Assembly: GCA_947446285.1 (NCBI GenBank)
Contig: CANFGH010000007.1
Location: 1-59,360 of the forward strand
Length of the DNA: 59,360 nt
DNA from: Chloroflexota bacterium
GTDB taxonomy: Bacteria > Chloroflexota > UBA11872 > UBA12225
Direction: 5' to 3'
The translations under genes and the position numbers were made by a program. Below, one piece after another: positions 10,337-20,597 of this stretch (its first letter is position 1; each line of letters starts with the position of its first letter). Below the pieces are notes generated by a model. It ran no database searches and had not been told where the DNA came from. It saw nothing but the letters and a program-made list of their open reading frames with translations.

Positions 10337-12256
10337 TCACTCGCGACCGCGAGTCAGATCGCCGAACGATCGCGAACCCGGCAATCTCATGTCGCCATTG
10401 CGACGCGTGACCTTCTCTCGATCCAGATACTCGAGAAATGGAAGGACATACTTTCGACTCGTGCCAATGAGGTCTCGCGCCTCGGCAACGGTGATTTCCC
10501 CACGGACCCGGAAGTGCGCATCGACGCGTGCGACCATCTCCGCGAAGGCATTCCTCTCGAAATACACGTCATCACTGACTTTCACGAGTGCACCGGTGAC
10601 AACGAGTGCACCAACAACCTCCTCGATGGAAGGCGCACCACGGACCATGAGGGTCGACGCCGCCAGTTCGGTCAAGGTCGGTGGCGACAACGGCACCCGC
10701 CCGATTGCCTTGGTGACCGCGTCGGACATCAGAAGCGCAGCGCCAGTGAACCGAACCTGATGCCCAGCCACACGGACACCCGTCCCGCCGTCAACCACGG
10801 CATCGAGCGAAACCATCCGCGTGAGTGCGCCTGCAAAGACCCGTGTGGGCAACCCGAGGCGATTCTTGAGTTCCTCCTTCGGCATGAACGGCCGCAAGGG
10901 AAACTCACCGTGGTAGGCATCAAGCGACGCCACAAGTCGGTCGCTGATCCGGTTCCATCCACCCCGTGTGTAGTTCAGTCCTCCAACCGGGACGAGCTCA
11001 CCCTGTGCCAGAAGCGCTTCAATCAACGCCGGGACACTGGCGGGCATCAGGCCACATGCCGCAATCAGGTCGCCACTTGACGCGGGTTCAATGCGGGCAA
11101 GGGTGCCACGCACCACCTCTTCGGGAGATCCGTCGGCAAGCGCCTCAAGGGCGGCGACCAAACCAGGCTGGCGCCGGCGTCGCACCGCGGGATGCGCGTC
11201 AACGATCCGCCCACCGCCCAGTGTCTCGCCGGGTGACAACGCACGAATGATGAAGTCATCTTCGCGCGCCACCGCTACCGGATGCGCAAGCCGCAGGTGA
11301 ACCCAACCGGTTGCCCCCGCCTCAATCCGGTCCCCCTCCAGGATTTGGACGCGCGCGACCGTCTCAGACGTCCCGGTGTGAAACCCGACAAGCGCGCCGT
11401 GTTGGAGCGGACGCGACACTCCAGCGAGAACCCGGACCCGAATATCAACGGCAAGTGTCGGACGCATGACACCCGGAAGCGACACGACCGCACCTCGTCC
11501 GAGTTCTTCGGTTGCGACACCCGCCAGGTTGATTGCAACCCTTCGTCCCGGGCGGGCAACGTCCACCTTGGTCCGATGGCTCTGGAGACCACGCGCACGC
11601 GTCCGGAGCCCGTCCGGGAGCACTTCAAGTTCCTGTCCAACTTCAAGGCTGCCGTCGCGGAGTGTCCCAGTCACGACCGTGCCGAAACCTGCCAGGGAGA
11701 ACACCCGGTCGACCGGCATGCGTGGACGACCAAGGTCGCGACGTACCGGCGCGTGATCAAGTACCTCCCCCAGCGCCGTCACGAGTTCCGGCAGACCGCT
11801 GCGTGCCAACGCCGATACTGGCACGATTGACGCGCCCGACAGGGAAGTTCCCCGCAGCGTCTCGCGCACCTCCTCAGCGACGAAAGCCCGCCACTCATCA
11901 TCTACCAGGTCTGCCTTCGTCAGCGCGACCACGCCGTGGTTCACCCCGATCAAGTCGAGGATGTCGAGGTGTTCGCGGGTTTGGGGCATGATGCCCTCAT
12001 CGGCAGCAATGACCAGGAGCGCCGCATCAATTCCGCCCACCCCAGCCAGCATGTTCTTGATGAACCGTTCGTGCCCGGGAACGTCGACGATGCTGATCTC
12101 ACGACCATCGGGCAGACGCAGCCAGGCAAACCCGAGGTCGATCGTCATGCCTCGCGCCTTCTCTTCGCGCAGTCGGTCGGGATCGATCCCGGTCAACGCC
12201 TCAATGAGTGTCGATTTACCGTGGTCAACGTGACCGGCAGTCCCGACCGTAAACAT
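10337..12256 (-). CDS. selB: Selenocysteine-specific translation elongation factor SelB
   Basis: MFTVGTAGHVDHGKSTLIEALTGIDPDRLREEKARGMTIDLGFAWL, DVPGHERFIKNMLAG, winged-helix C-terminus; start corrected to 12256, with gagga SD. Confidence 0.93.
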   Translation of the reverse strand: MFTVGTAGHVDHGKSTLIEALTGIDPDRLREEKARGMTIDLGFAWLRLPDGREISIVDVPGHERFIKNMLAGVGGIDAALLVIAADEGIMPQTREHLDILDLIGVNHGVVALTKADLVDDEWRAFVAEEVRETLRGTSLSGASIVPVSALARSGLPELVTALGEVLDHAPVRRDLGRPRMPVDRVFSLAGFGTVVTGTLRDGSLEVGQELEVLPDGLRTRARGLQSHRTKVDVARPGRRVAINLAGVATEELGRGAVVSLPGVMRPTLAVDIRVRVLAGVSRPLQHGALVGFHTGTSETVARVQILEGDRIEAGATGWVHLRLAHPVAVAREDDFIIRALSPGETLGGGRIVDAHPAVRRRRQPGLVAALEALADGSPEEVVRGTLARIEPASSGDLIAACGLMPASVPALIEALLAQGELVPVGGLNYTRGGWNRISDRLVASLDAYHGEFPLRPFMPKEELKNRLGLPTRVFAGALTRMVSLDAVVDGGTGVRVAGHQVRFTGAALLMSDAVTKAIGRVPLSPPTLTELAASTLMVRGAPSIEEVVGALVVTGALVKVSDDVYFERNAFAEMVARVDAHFRVRGEITVAEARDLIGTSRKYVLPFLEYLDREKVTRRNGDMRLPGSRSFGDLTRGRE

Positions 12257-12374
12257 GCCATTCCTCGCGATTGCAGCGGGCTTGCCATTCTCGAGATCCC
12301 AGGTCGGACACCGGTGGCTGGCCCTCCGAGAATACCGGGTGACGGTGCGAACCGAGGCACCCGACGGTGATGGA

Positions 12375-14786
12375 TCAATCAGGGTTCCGAGGTGGACGCG
12401 GGGTCCGGCGACCGCGGACAACCCGGGCAGTCATCGGGTCAGGCGGACGCGAACGGGTCGACGTCGACGGTCGGCGGCGCGAGGTCACGCTGCCACCATC
12501 CGAAGCCTGATCAGTCCGATGGATGTACCGGCACTTCGGATAGCCGCTACACGCCGTGAATGGCCCCCAGGAACTTGTGCGGGCCACCATCGGTGCCCCG
12601 CACCTGGGACAGGGTACCGGAGCGGCGGGATCGGCACTCGGGACCGTGACCGCCCCGTGAGACTCGCCACTCCCACCGGCCGCCGTGGGCGCCGTGGGCG
12701 CCGTGGGCGCCGTGGGCGCCGTGGGCGCCGTGGGCGCCGTGGGCGCCGTGGGCGCCGTGGGCGCCAGACGCGCGTTCCTTGCCGGGGAGCGGCGCCGGGG
12801 AGTTGCAGGCTCGCCAAGAACTTCGGTCGCACCGGCGGATGCATTTGTGGCACGGGCAGCCCTGGTTCGCCTGGCCGGCGGTGGCGAAACGCCACCATCG
12901 GGATCTAGCGCGCCCAAGCCCGCCACTCCGGCACTGCCCGAACTCCCAGGCGATCGCACACGCCGTGTACGTGTCTCCCCAGCCGACCCCGAGGCCCCAC
13001 CAAGTGTTCCCGCGGAAACCACCGTACTTGCCCGACTTGCCCGACCTGATGGGGCCGCCCGCGATGCCTCGGTGAGGTTTGCTGAGAACGGGCCATGGAA
13101 GTCTGCGAGCATCGCCTGCCAGCCGATCTTTCCTTCAGCGATTTCATCGAGTTGGTCCTCCATTTGTGCCGTGAACGCCACATCGACGATCGACGGAAAC
13201 CGTTCCAGCAAGTAGTCGATCACTGCACACCCAAGTGGCGTGGGCACGAACACCCTGGATGCCTGGCCGACATAGCCCCGTTCCTCAATGGTTGACACAA
13301 TGGACGCATAGGTCGACGGCCGACCAACGCCCGCCGCCTCGAGTGCGCGCACCAGCGTCGCTTCCGAATAGCGGGGCGGTGGCTTGGTGAAGTGTTGGGC
13401 GGGATGCACTGCATGTGCCTGTAGAAGCTGATCTCGGGCCAGTACCGGCATCCTAGAATTCACCGGAGCCGCGATCTCTCCATCGGCAAGCGTCTCGGCC
13501 GGAGCGCTCCCGCGTTCGGCTGATGCGCCGTACAGGGCAAGCCATCCCGCAAAAACGAGGGTCGATGCGCGTGCCTCAAGCGTCATCCGTGCAGGCAATC
13601 CGCCGGACCGTCGCGCCTCGATGCTTGCCTTGTCGGTCCTGATCCGCGCCGCCGCCATCTGGCTGGCAACCATCCGCTGCCAGATCACTTCATACAGCCG
13701 CCCTGCATCGCCTCGCGCCATGCCCCGGACCGTTTGTGGACGTCGTGCCACATCAACTGGACGGATTGCCTCGTGCGCCTCTTGTGCATTGCGGGTGCGT
13801 GTCTGGAACCGTCTCGGTGACGACGGCAAGTAGTCTGACCCGTAGTCCGCCTCGATTACCCGCCGTGTCACAGCAATTGCCTCCGGACTGACCGACACGC
13901 TATCGGTGCGCATGTAGGTGATCAGGCCGTCTTCGTAGAGATTCTGCGCGAGTTGCATCGTCCGTTTCGCCGACAAGCGCAGCCGTGTTCCCGAAACCTG
14001 TTGCAGGGTGCTTGTCGTGAACGGAGGGGGTGACATCCGGTTGGATTCGGCAGACCCGACCTCAAGGACCCGGAATGTCGCAGCCGAAAGTGCGTCGATC
14101 ATGAGGTCAACCGTCGACTGGTCAGGAAACGCCGGATCCGCGCCATCAACCCCGGTAACCCGGGCAAGGAAGTGGTCGCCCTCGGAAGCTCCGGGGACCG
14201 AAAGTTCCACGTCAACCGTCCAGAACTCCCGGGTTACAAATGCCTGGATCTCGCGCTCACGGTCGACAATTAGGCGAAGCGCAACCGATTGCACCCGTCC
14301 ACCCGACGTCCCGCGCGCCACCGCACGCCAGAGCAGTGGGCTGACCCCATAGCCGACAAGACGGTCAAGCACGCGTCGCGCCTGCTGGGCATCGACCAGT
14401 GAACGGTCAATTGCCCGCGGCGTTGCCAACGCCTGGCGCAAGGCGCGTTCGCTGATCTCATGGAACACGATCCGCGAAGTCCGAGCGGCCGTCAGTCCGA
14501 GCGCCTCGGCGACATGCCACGCGATTGCCTCGCCTTCACGGTCCGGGTCGGTCGCCAGCAGGATTGCCTCGGCACCACGTGCCGCTCCCTTGATGGAGGC
14601 CAGAGTGCGCTTCGCCCGATCAAGGACCTCATATTCCGGCGCAAAACCATTCCCGACATCCACGCCGAGGCGTTTGCCCGGCAGATCGCGAACATGGCCC
14701 ATCGTGGCGATCACCCGATACCCAGTCCCGGCAAACGAACCAAGGGTCCGCGCCTTTTTCGGACTTTCGACAATGATCAACCGCAT
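12375..14786 (-). CDS. topA: DNA topoisomerase I (type IA) with long repeat-rich linker and one C-terminal zinc finger
   Basis: MRLIIVESPKKARTLGSFAG, ATDPDREGEAIAWH, active site LITYMRTDSVSVS, C-terminal CPRCGAPMVARTSSWGPFTACSGYPKCRYI; start set at 14786. Confidence 0.95.
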   Translation of the reverse strand: MRLIIVESPKKARTLGSFAGTGYRVIATMGHVRDLPGKRLGVDVGNGFAPEYEVLDRAKRTLASIKGAARGAEAILLATDPDREGEAIAWHVAEALGLTAARTSRIVFHEISERALRQALATPRAIDRSLVDAQQARRVLDRLVGYGVSPLLWRAVARGTSGGRVQSVALRLIVDREREIQAFVTREFWTVDVELSVPGASEGDHFLARVTGVDGADPAFPDQSTVDLMIDALSAATFRVLEVGSAESNRMSPPPFTTSTLQQVSGTRLRLSAKRTMQLAQNLYEDGLITYMRTDSVSVSPEAIAVTRRVIEADYGSDYLPSSPRRFQTRTRNAQEAHEAIRPVDVARRPQTVRGMARGDAGRLYEVIWQRMVASQMAAARIRTDKASIEARRSGGLPARMTLEARASTLVFAGWLALYGASAERGSAPAETLADGEIAAPVNSRMPVLARDQLLQAHAVHPAQHFTKPPPRYSEATLVRALEAAGVGRPSTYASIVSTIEERGYVGQASRVFVPTPLGCAVIDYLLERFPSIVDVAFTAQMEDQLDEIAEGKIGWQAMLADFHGPFSANLTEASRAAPSGRASRASTVVSAGTLGGASGSAGETRTRRVRSPGSSGSAGVAGLGALDPDGGVSPPPARRTRAARATNASAGATEVLGEPATPRRRSPARNARLAPTAPTAPTAPTAPTAPTAPTAPTAPTAAGGSGESHGAVTVPSADPAAPVPCPRCGAPMVARTSSWGPFTACSGYPKCRYIHRTDQASDGGSVTSRRRPSTSTRSRPPDPMTARVVRGRRTPRPPRNPD
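12685..12765. repeat. Tandem repeat: 9 exact copies of the 9-bp unit gtgggcgcc, in frame in topA (APT repeats)
   Basis: Counted directly: consecutive gtgggcgcc units from 12685 to 12765; read on the minus strand it gives APTAPTAPT... Confidence 0.97.
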
Positions 14787-14923
14787 CGCTGTCCACCCTC
14801 TCCCGTCGCAATTGCGGGAGCACCACCATTGGTTCAGGTCGGGGTACGTTTCCCCCCACTGTGCATGTACCGTGCGCCAGTGCCCGTCGGGGATACTACC
14901 TGGGTACGGAAGGAACAGGCACC

Positions 14924-16249
14924 ATGGCCGGCAACGAATCCACCCCACCTGAACTCAAGCAGGGATCAGCGGACCCAGCTGGGGGTACGGAGACCGACCG
15001 GGAAATCAGGATCGAACCGCGCACCCTGAAGGGATTCAACGACTACTTGCCGGAGGCTGCCGCGCGCCGTGAATGGATCATGGCGCAACTGCGCCGCACG
15101 TTCGCCTCGTGGGGATATGTCCCTCTTGAAACTCCCGCCCTCGAATACGCCGATGTCCTGCTTGGAAGGTACGGGGCCGAGGCGGAGAAGCTGATCTATC
15201 GCTTCAACGACATGGGCGGACGCGATGTGGCGTTGCGCTACGACCAGACCGTCCCGTTCGCACGGGTCATTGCCCAGTACCGTGACCTTCCCCGACCGTT
15301 CCGGCGCTACCAGTTCCAGCGTGTGTGGCGCGGCGAGAATACCGGTCGGGGTCGCGAGCGTGAATTCACCCAGTGTGATGTGGATACCGCGGGCGCTCCG
15401 GGTGTCGTTGCCGATGCCGAAACCATCTGTGTCGCCGCGGAAGGGTTCCGTTCGATCGGATTCAACCGGGTCAAGGTGCTTGTCAACGACCGGACGCTTT
15501 TTGACGGCCTCGGACTGACCAAGGGCGACGTCATCGCGATTGACAAACTTGCCAAGATTGGCGAAGACGGTGTTGTCCGTGAACTCGCAGCCCACGGCCG
15601 GACCGAGGGGAGCGCACGCGACATCCTCCACCGCCTTCAGGCGTCACCCCCACCGGCGCGCCTGCATGACGTGCTGTCCGCCGCACGCGACCTTGGTATC
15701 GCCGACGACGATCTCGTCTTTGATCCAACCCTTGCTCGCGGGCTCGAGTACTACACCAGTACGATCCTTGAGGTCGTCTCGCCCGACTACACTGCCGGCA
15801 GCCTCGGAGGCGGAGGACGGTACGACCGCCTCATCGGGCGCTTCACTGGTCGCGACATTCCCGCCGTGGGGTTCTCGTTTGGTCTCGAGCGCGTCACCGA
15901 TGCCCTTGCCAGCCTGGCACGACTCGATCATGTTCGGGCAATCCCAGACGTGGTCGTGATTGCCTTCGGGTCAGCAAACCTTGGTTGGGCAGGTACGGTC
16001 GCCTCAGAAGCCAGAGCGGCCGGGTTGATGGTTTCCATCTCGACCGAACCGGAACGTCCAATGGGCAAGCAACTCGAGACCGCTTCCCGCCTGGGCGCCG
16101 CACACGCGATTGTCGTCGGCGAGGACGAGGCCAGCTCCAAGACAGCCACCCTTCGAAACCTCACCACGCGCGGCCAGTCCACGTCATCCTTGCCGGACGT
16201 CATTGCGTCGCTCAAACAGCACCTGCTTGAGCGAGGGGCCTCGGGATAG
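14924..16249 (+). CDS. hisS: Histidyl-tRNA synthetase
   Basis: LKGFNDYLPEAAARREWIM, ALRYDQTVPFARVIA, FRRYQFQRVWRGE, ARGLEYYTSTILEV, GGGGRYDRLIG; start at 14924 with aaggaacagg SD. Confidence 0.95.
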   Translation: MAGNESTPPELKQGSADPAGGTETDREIRIEPRTLKGFNDYLPEAAARREWIMAQLRRTFASWGYVPLETPALEYADVLLGRYGAEAEKLIYRFNDMGGRDVALRYDQTVPFARVIAQYRDLPRPFRRYQFQRVWRGENTGRGREREFTQCDVDTAGAPGVVADAETICVAAEGFRSIGFNRVKVLVNDRTLFDGLGLTKGDVIAIDKLAKIGEDGVVRELAAHGRTEGSARDILHRLQASPPPARLHDVLSAARDLGIADDDLVFDPTLARGLEYYTSTILEVVSPDYTAGSLGGGGRYDRLIGRFTGRDIPAVGFSFGLERVTDALASLARLDHVRAIPDVVVIAFGSANLGWAGTVASEARAAGLMVSISTEPERPMGKQLETASRLGAAHAIVVGEDEASSKTATLRNLTTRGQSTSSLPDVIASLKQHLLERGASG

Positions 16250-16332
16250 GGAGAACAGACCACCAGCCAGTGACCCGACGGGATCGCTCGCTCACCCGTC
16301 CCCTTCACCCGAGTTGCACGGCTGGTTTGCGG

Positions 16333-17004
16333 TTACGGGTGAGGGCGCTTTCGCGGGCCGAACCTGGTCAGCAGGTCGTTTCTCGCCTGAACCGTGGGGA
16401 CCCACAACATCGCCCTGGCTTCAAGAAGAGTGGAGACCAGGTGTTCGATCATGGCAAGGGTGGCGCTCCCCAAGTCCTCGAAGGCCATCCGTCGCCATTC
16501 GTGAACATGGTCGCTCCGACGACCCTCGCACGCGTGATCTGCGACGTGGATCACCATGTCCTCGACTGTCATGTCTCCTCGACCGGTTGTGTGGAACGCG
16601 ATTGCGTCGCACCACACCTGAGGGAGGGCAAAGCGTTCCCTGGCCTCATGCGACGCCAGGGCCCCATGCAGGAGAACCGGGTTCCCGTCCATCCAGTCCT
16701 CAAGGACGTCAGCGCCGTTGTCGTCCGTCGCGATCGCCCGCCCGTATCCGAGGCGGCGTGCCTCAAGGATCGATCCCGCCCCTGCTTCTCGCCAGAGGTC
16801 GTGTAACAATCCGGCGCGACGTGCACTATCGGGATCGACACCGTGGCACCGTGCAAGTGCCTGCGCGAGCGCTGCGACGTGCTTGGAATGAACCACCCGT
16901 TTCGCCGAGATCCGTTCCCTCAGGATCGGCCAGATATCGGCATCAATCTCGACGGGCTCGACGAACCGCTCCATCGTTGTCCGGTCTTTCCGGCGTGATG
17001 CCAT
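16333..17004 (-). CDS. HD-domain phosphohydrolase, YqeK/Ap4A hydrolase-like
   Basis: RVVHSKHVAALAQALARCHGVDPDSARRAGLLHDLWREAG; HTTGRGDMTVEDMVIHVADHACEGRR. Confidence 0.8.
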   Translation of the reverse strand: MASRRKDRTTMERFVEPVEIDADIWPILRERISAKRVVHSKHVAALAQALARCHGVDPDSARRAGLLHDLWREAGAGSILEARRLGYGRAIATDDNGADVLEDWMDGNPVLLHGALASHEARERFALPQVWCDAIAFHTTGRGDMTVEDMVIHVADHACEGRRSDHVHEWRRMAFEDLGSATLAMIEHLVSTLLEARAMLWVPTVQARNDLLTRFGPRKRPHP

Positions 17005-17903
17005 TACCGAGCTTTTCGGTGCAGCATGGTCAGGGCCGCCTCGAGTGCAGTGTGGTGAAGCCGAACCCGTTCAGCCATTGTCAGGAAGATCGGGGTCTCA
17101 ATCGTCGCGCCGCGAAGCGGGAGTGCATCATCCTCACCAGACAACTCGTCAGGTTGCTTCAACAATTGGTGGTATCTCGCGACATAGAACGGCAGGGGCC
17201 ACGTCTTCCATGATCGGCGGCGGTTGCGGAACCGGTTCGCGTCGGTTTCAACCACACCGTTGTTGATCGGGATCTCACCGTCAACGAGTTCGCCTTGATG
17301 GACGGGTCCGATCGGCCTGACCGCATCCACGATGACCCGACCCAAGGCCGCCGGCGCAAAGACGTACAGGCCTGGCGTATCGATGTCTTCATGACAATCA
17401 AGGAACATGTCGAAGCGCCGGCCGCGGAGACCACGTTTGACGGCAGCAACTTCAGGGGTCTGGGGTGTTGCCCTCTGGAATGTCCGGTTCAGGTCGTGGT
17501 TTGCGGGCCCATGGCGTCGGTTGTGTTCGAAACCCCAGGGGTTCGTGCATGGAAGCACACTGAACTCGACGTCGGGCCACCGGACTGTCGGATCATTTTC
17601 AAGGAACGCGACGACCGCCTCGGTTCCACCGGGTTCATCACCGTGGGTGCCTCCGTTTATCAGCACTCTGAAGCGGGGATTTCCCGACTGTGCCGGGAGC
17701 GTCGCGAGGAAGAGGTCATACCTGCCCCCGGTAGGTGAAATGCCCTGGGTTCCCGTCACACGAAGGTGCCATGGTGCAATGATCGCCCGGCGAACCCGCT
17801 GGGCGATCACCTGGTAATCGCGAACCTGCGTGCCACCCTCACCGGCCAATCCTGGCAACCCATCACCTGTCCTTGCAATGAAGTGTAACGAAGCCTCTTT
17901 CAA
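17004..17903 (-). CDS. M14-family zinc carboxypeptidase-like protein
   Basis: GGTHGDEPGGTEAVVAFLE metal motif; LPCTNPWGFEHNRRHGPANHDLNRTF; DMFLDCHED. Confidence 0.82.
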   Translation of the reverse strand: MKEASLHFIARTGDGLPGLAGEGGTQVRDYQVIAQRVRRAIIAPWHLRVTGTQGISPTGGRYDLFLATLPAQSGNPRFRVLINGGTHGDEPGGTEAVVAFLENDPTVRWPDVEFSVLPCTNPWGFEHNRRHGPANHDLNRTFQRATPQTPEVAAVKRGLRGRRFDMFLDCHEDIDTPGLYVFAPAALGRVIVDAVRPIGPVHQGELVDGEIPINNGVVETDANRFRNRRRSWKTWPLPFYVARYHQLLKQPDELSGEDDALPLRGATIETPIFLTMAERVRLHHTALEAALTMLHRKAR

Positions 17904-17994
17904 TCACCGGCGACGTGGCGTGGACGCGACGCAATTGAGATCGACGAGCGGTGGATCAAATGGCTGGGGACCCACTCGCTAACACCGTAAACTG

Positions 17995-19122
17995 TCAGTA
18001 CTCGGCCACGGTCCGGCGCTTCACGAACTCCCAGTCGATCTCGGCGCCCCATCCAGGCAGCATCGAGGGTTCGAGGTGCCCATCCTTGGCGTCCGGCGCA
18101 TTCACGATACCGATTTCCTTGGCACGACCCGGAAAGTGTGCGAAATATTCGTACGCATAGGTATTGGGAATGGCGCACTGCAACTGGACATGAACATGAC
18201 CACCCAGTCCGCCAACGGCATTCATCTCGACGTTGCTTCCATGCAATTCGGCGAAGTGCGCAAGCTTGACCAGGCTCGTCGTGCCGTTTCGCGCGTTGAC
18301 ACGGATCAAGTCAGTCGCGCCGGCAATGAGCCATTCCGCGCATAGTTTCATGTCGTACATGAGCATCTCTGTTGCCATGACCGGCATCTGTGTAAGGGCC
18401 GCGCACAACTTCTGATACCGGTGGAGTTCCTGTTCGTAGAACGGTTCCTCAAGCCAGAGGAACCCGAGATCCTCCATGACATGCCCTACTCGGATCGCTT
18501 CCTCAAGCGAGTACGAGCAGACCGGGTCATTCATGAGGACATACTCGTCTCCGAGCACACGACGGAGTTCGCCGAACAGCTCGATGTTGCTGGTTGCACC
18601 CTGGTAATTGTGGAACTTGAACGCCTCAATGCCCCAACGCTGCCTTGCATCGTCGAGGAGCGCCAAGTACGTCGACGCCGTTCCGTCACCATCACCACCG
18701 GTCAGGTATGCGGGGATCCGGTCGCGCACCTGTCCAAGCAACTGGCAGACGGGGAGACCGGCAACCTTCCCGGCGATGTCCCATAGGCAGTTGTCGAAGT
18801 TCCCGAACCACCCCGGCGTTTGGTAGACCCACCTCGTTCCGTGATGGAGCCGCTGATAGAGCTCCTCGCGACGCATTGGATCGGCGCCGATCACTTGAGC
18901 CCGCAGGACCTCCATGACTGCCGGCGAGGGCGCACCAGTGCAGATTCCATCGATCCCTTCATCGGTGCGGACCCGCAGGTACGTCTCGGTTTCGGGCTGG
19001 TCGCTCCCTAGGTTCCGGTGGGTGTACCGGAGACGAAACCGATCAGGCACCGGGATAATCTCGAGCCGACGCGCCTTCGCTGGCACCTCAACGACAATTG
19101 CCTTCACCTCAACAATGCGCAT
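17995..19122 (-). CDS. Mandelate racemase/muconate lactonizing enzyme family (enolase superfamily)
   Basis: KFHNYQGATSNIELFGELRRVLGDEYVLMNDPVCSYSLEEAIRVGHVMEDLGFLWLEEPFYEQE; gaggaggt SD before ATG at 19122. Confidence 0.88.
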   Translation of the reverse strand: MRIVEVKAIVVEVPAKARRLEIIPVPDRFRLRYTHRNLGSDQPETETYLRVRTDEGIDGICTGAPSPAVMEVLRAQVIGADPMRREELYQRLHHGTRWVYQTPGWFGNFDNCLWDIAGKVAGLPVCQLLGQVRDRIPAYLTGGDGDGTASTYLALLDDARQRWGIEAFKFHNYQGATSNIELFGELRRVLGDEYVLMNDPVCSYSLEEAIRVGHVMEDLGFLWLEEPFYEQELHRYQKLCAALTQMPVMATEMLMYDMKLCAEWLIAGATDLIRVNARNGTTSLVKLAHFAELHGSNVEMNAVGGLGGHVHVQLQCAIPNTYAYEYFAHFPGRAKEIGIVNAPDAKDGHLEPSMLPGWGAEIDWEFVKRRTVAEY

Positions 19123-19393
19123 CGCTTACCTCCTCAGGATATTCGGGCCGATCCGGCGACCACATGGCACGTCAGACTGGGCGAGACCGTCACCTGCCAC
19201 GAGAGTAGCCGGGAGCAAGGCTTGCGTGTCGTGAGGGCGCAATTCATCGAGGTTGCAACAGGTGGTCGTGAGTTGTTGCACAGGCATGAACCTCTACCCA
19301 AAGCTGATCGGATCACCTCGTCGTTTCGCCAGGGCTCGGATGGAACGAACCGTTCCGGCGTGGCATCAGCGATGCGTGCACCCTGAACCCGGA

Positions 19394-20479
19394 TCATCGG
19401 GTGGCTGGCTCACCCACTCGCCCTCCGCGGGCGACGGCGACCACTTCGGCCATGATCCCAAGGGCAATCTCCTCAGGCGTCCGGCCACCAAGATCAAGGC
19501 CGACGGGTCCACGGATGCGGCCGATCTCGTCCACGGTGAATCCCTGCCTGATGAGCCGGGCACGACGAATCTCCTGTGTCTTCCGGCTACCAAGGCATCC
19601 GATATACGGCGCCTTGGACCGAAGTGCCGCCACAAGTGCTGGCTCATCCAACTTCGGGTCGTGGGTAAGGACGACGACGAACGACGACTCGTCAAGGACG
19701 ACGTGACCATTCGCGATGACGTCCTGGGGCCATGCCCGCAAGAGTTGTCCCGCGTGCCCAAGGCGCTCGTCCGTAGCGAAGACGGACCTCGGATCGATCA
19801 CACACGTCTCGAACCCGACCTCATGCGCGAACCTGACAAGTGACTGGGCGACGTGAACTGCCCCGAAAATGATCAGCCGGGGGTGACGCGGCCACGCGTG
19901 AAGGAACACCCGGTAGGTCGTCCCGTCCGATGCAACAATTTCCCGGATGCCCGACGGCGCGCGCTGACCCTCGGCGATGATCCGACGCGCGTGCCCGATT
20001 GCATCGTCCATCACCGGGTCAGGTGGCGACACACTCCCAGTCGCTACCAGGACGACAGCGTCAGCATCAACAACCTGCCTCGACCCAGTCGCACCACTTA
20101 CCCAAGTCATGGATACCGACGGGACCGCCCGCTTCCAGGCGCCTGCGATTGCCATCAACGCCACCCTGTCGAGGCGTTCCACCCAAATCTCAATCGCCCC
20201 GCCACAGGTGAGCCCCGCATCCCAAGCCGTCTCATCTTCAATGCCAATGCCAAGGAGTTGCGCGACGCCGGTTTCAATCACCTGCGCAGCATTGAACGCA
20301 ACATCGGCTTCGATGCACCCACCACTCACCGACCCAACGAGTTCGCCACGGACCGAAACGGCCAGCATCGCACCCTCCGGCCGAGGCGCTGACCGGTAGA
20401 CATTCACTACTGTCGCAAGGGCGACGAACCTGTCACCTCGTTCGAACCAGGACCCCATCGCATCCCACACCAGTTGCAT
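19394..20479 (-). CDS. XdhC/CoxI-family molybdenum hydroxylase maturation protein
   Basis: VVNVYRSAPRPEGAMLAVSVRGELVGSVSGGCIEADV; LIIFGAVHVAQSLVRFAHEVGFETCVIDPR; PYIGCLGSRKT; start moved to 20479 (gggagag SD). Confidence 0.9.
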   Translation of the reverse strand: MQLVWDAMGSWFERGDRFVALATVVNVYRSAPRPEGAMLAVSVRGELVGSVSGGCIEADVAFNAAQVIETGVAQLLGIGIEDETAWDAGLTCGGAIEIWVERLDRVALMAIAGAWKRAVPSVSMTWVSGATGSRQVVDADAVVLVATGSVSPPDPVMDDAIGHARRIIAEGQRAPSGIREIVASDGTTYRVFLHAWPRHPRLIIFGAVHVAQSLVRFAHEVGFETCVIDPRSVFATDERLGHAGQLLRAWPQDVIANGHVVLDESSFVVVLTHDPKLDEPALVAALRSKAPYIGCLGSRKTQEIRRARLIRQGFTVDEIGRIRGPVGLDLGGRTPEEIALGIMAEVVAVARGGRVGEPATR

Positions 20480-20597
20480 GCTACTCTCCCGGTACCCAGT
20501 CGCACGATAGTGATGGGCGTTGTCTGATGCAATGTCCCGTCCAGTGCTGACTGTTGCACCCATCATAGGCGCAATCCGATAGCTGGGGGGCTGTTAG

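Noticed and set aside
12685-12765. Tandem repeat as a possible CRISPR array
   Set aside because: Contiguous 9-bp coding repeats with no spacers and no cas genes nearby.
12485-12898. Minus-strand ORF with RRPRRPRRP repeats and plus-strand 12685..13215 with GAVGAV repeats
   Set aside because: Both are alternative-frame readings of the topA 9-bp tandem repeat. The topA frame has clear family motifs on both sides; these do not.
19134-19397. 87-aa minus ORF in the gap between XdhC and enolase-superfamily genes
   Set aside because: Composition and lack of SD or motifs suggest non-coding; no RNA family recognised either.
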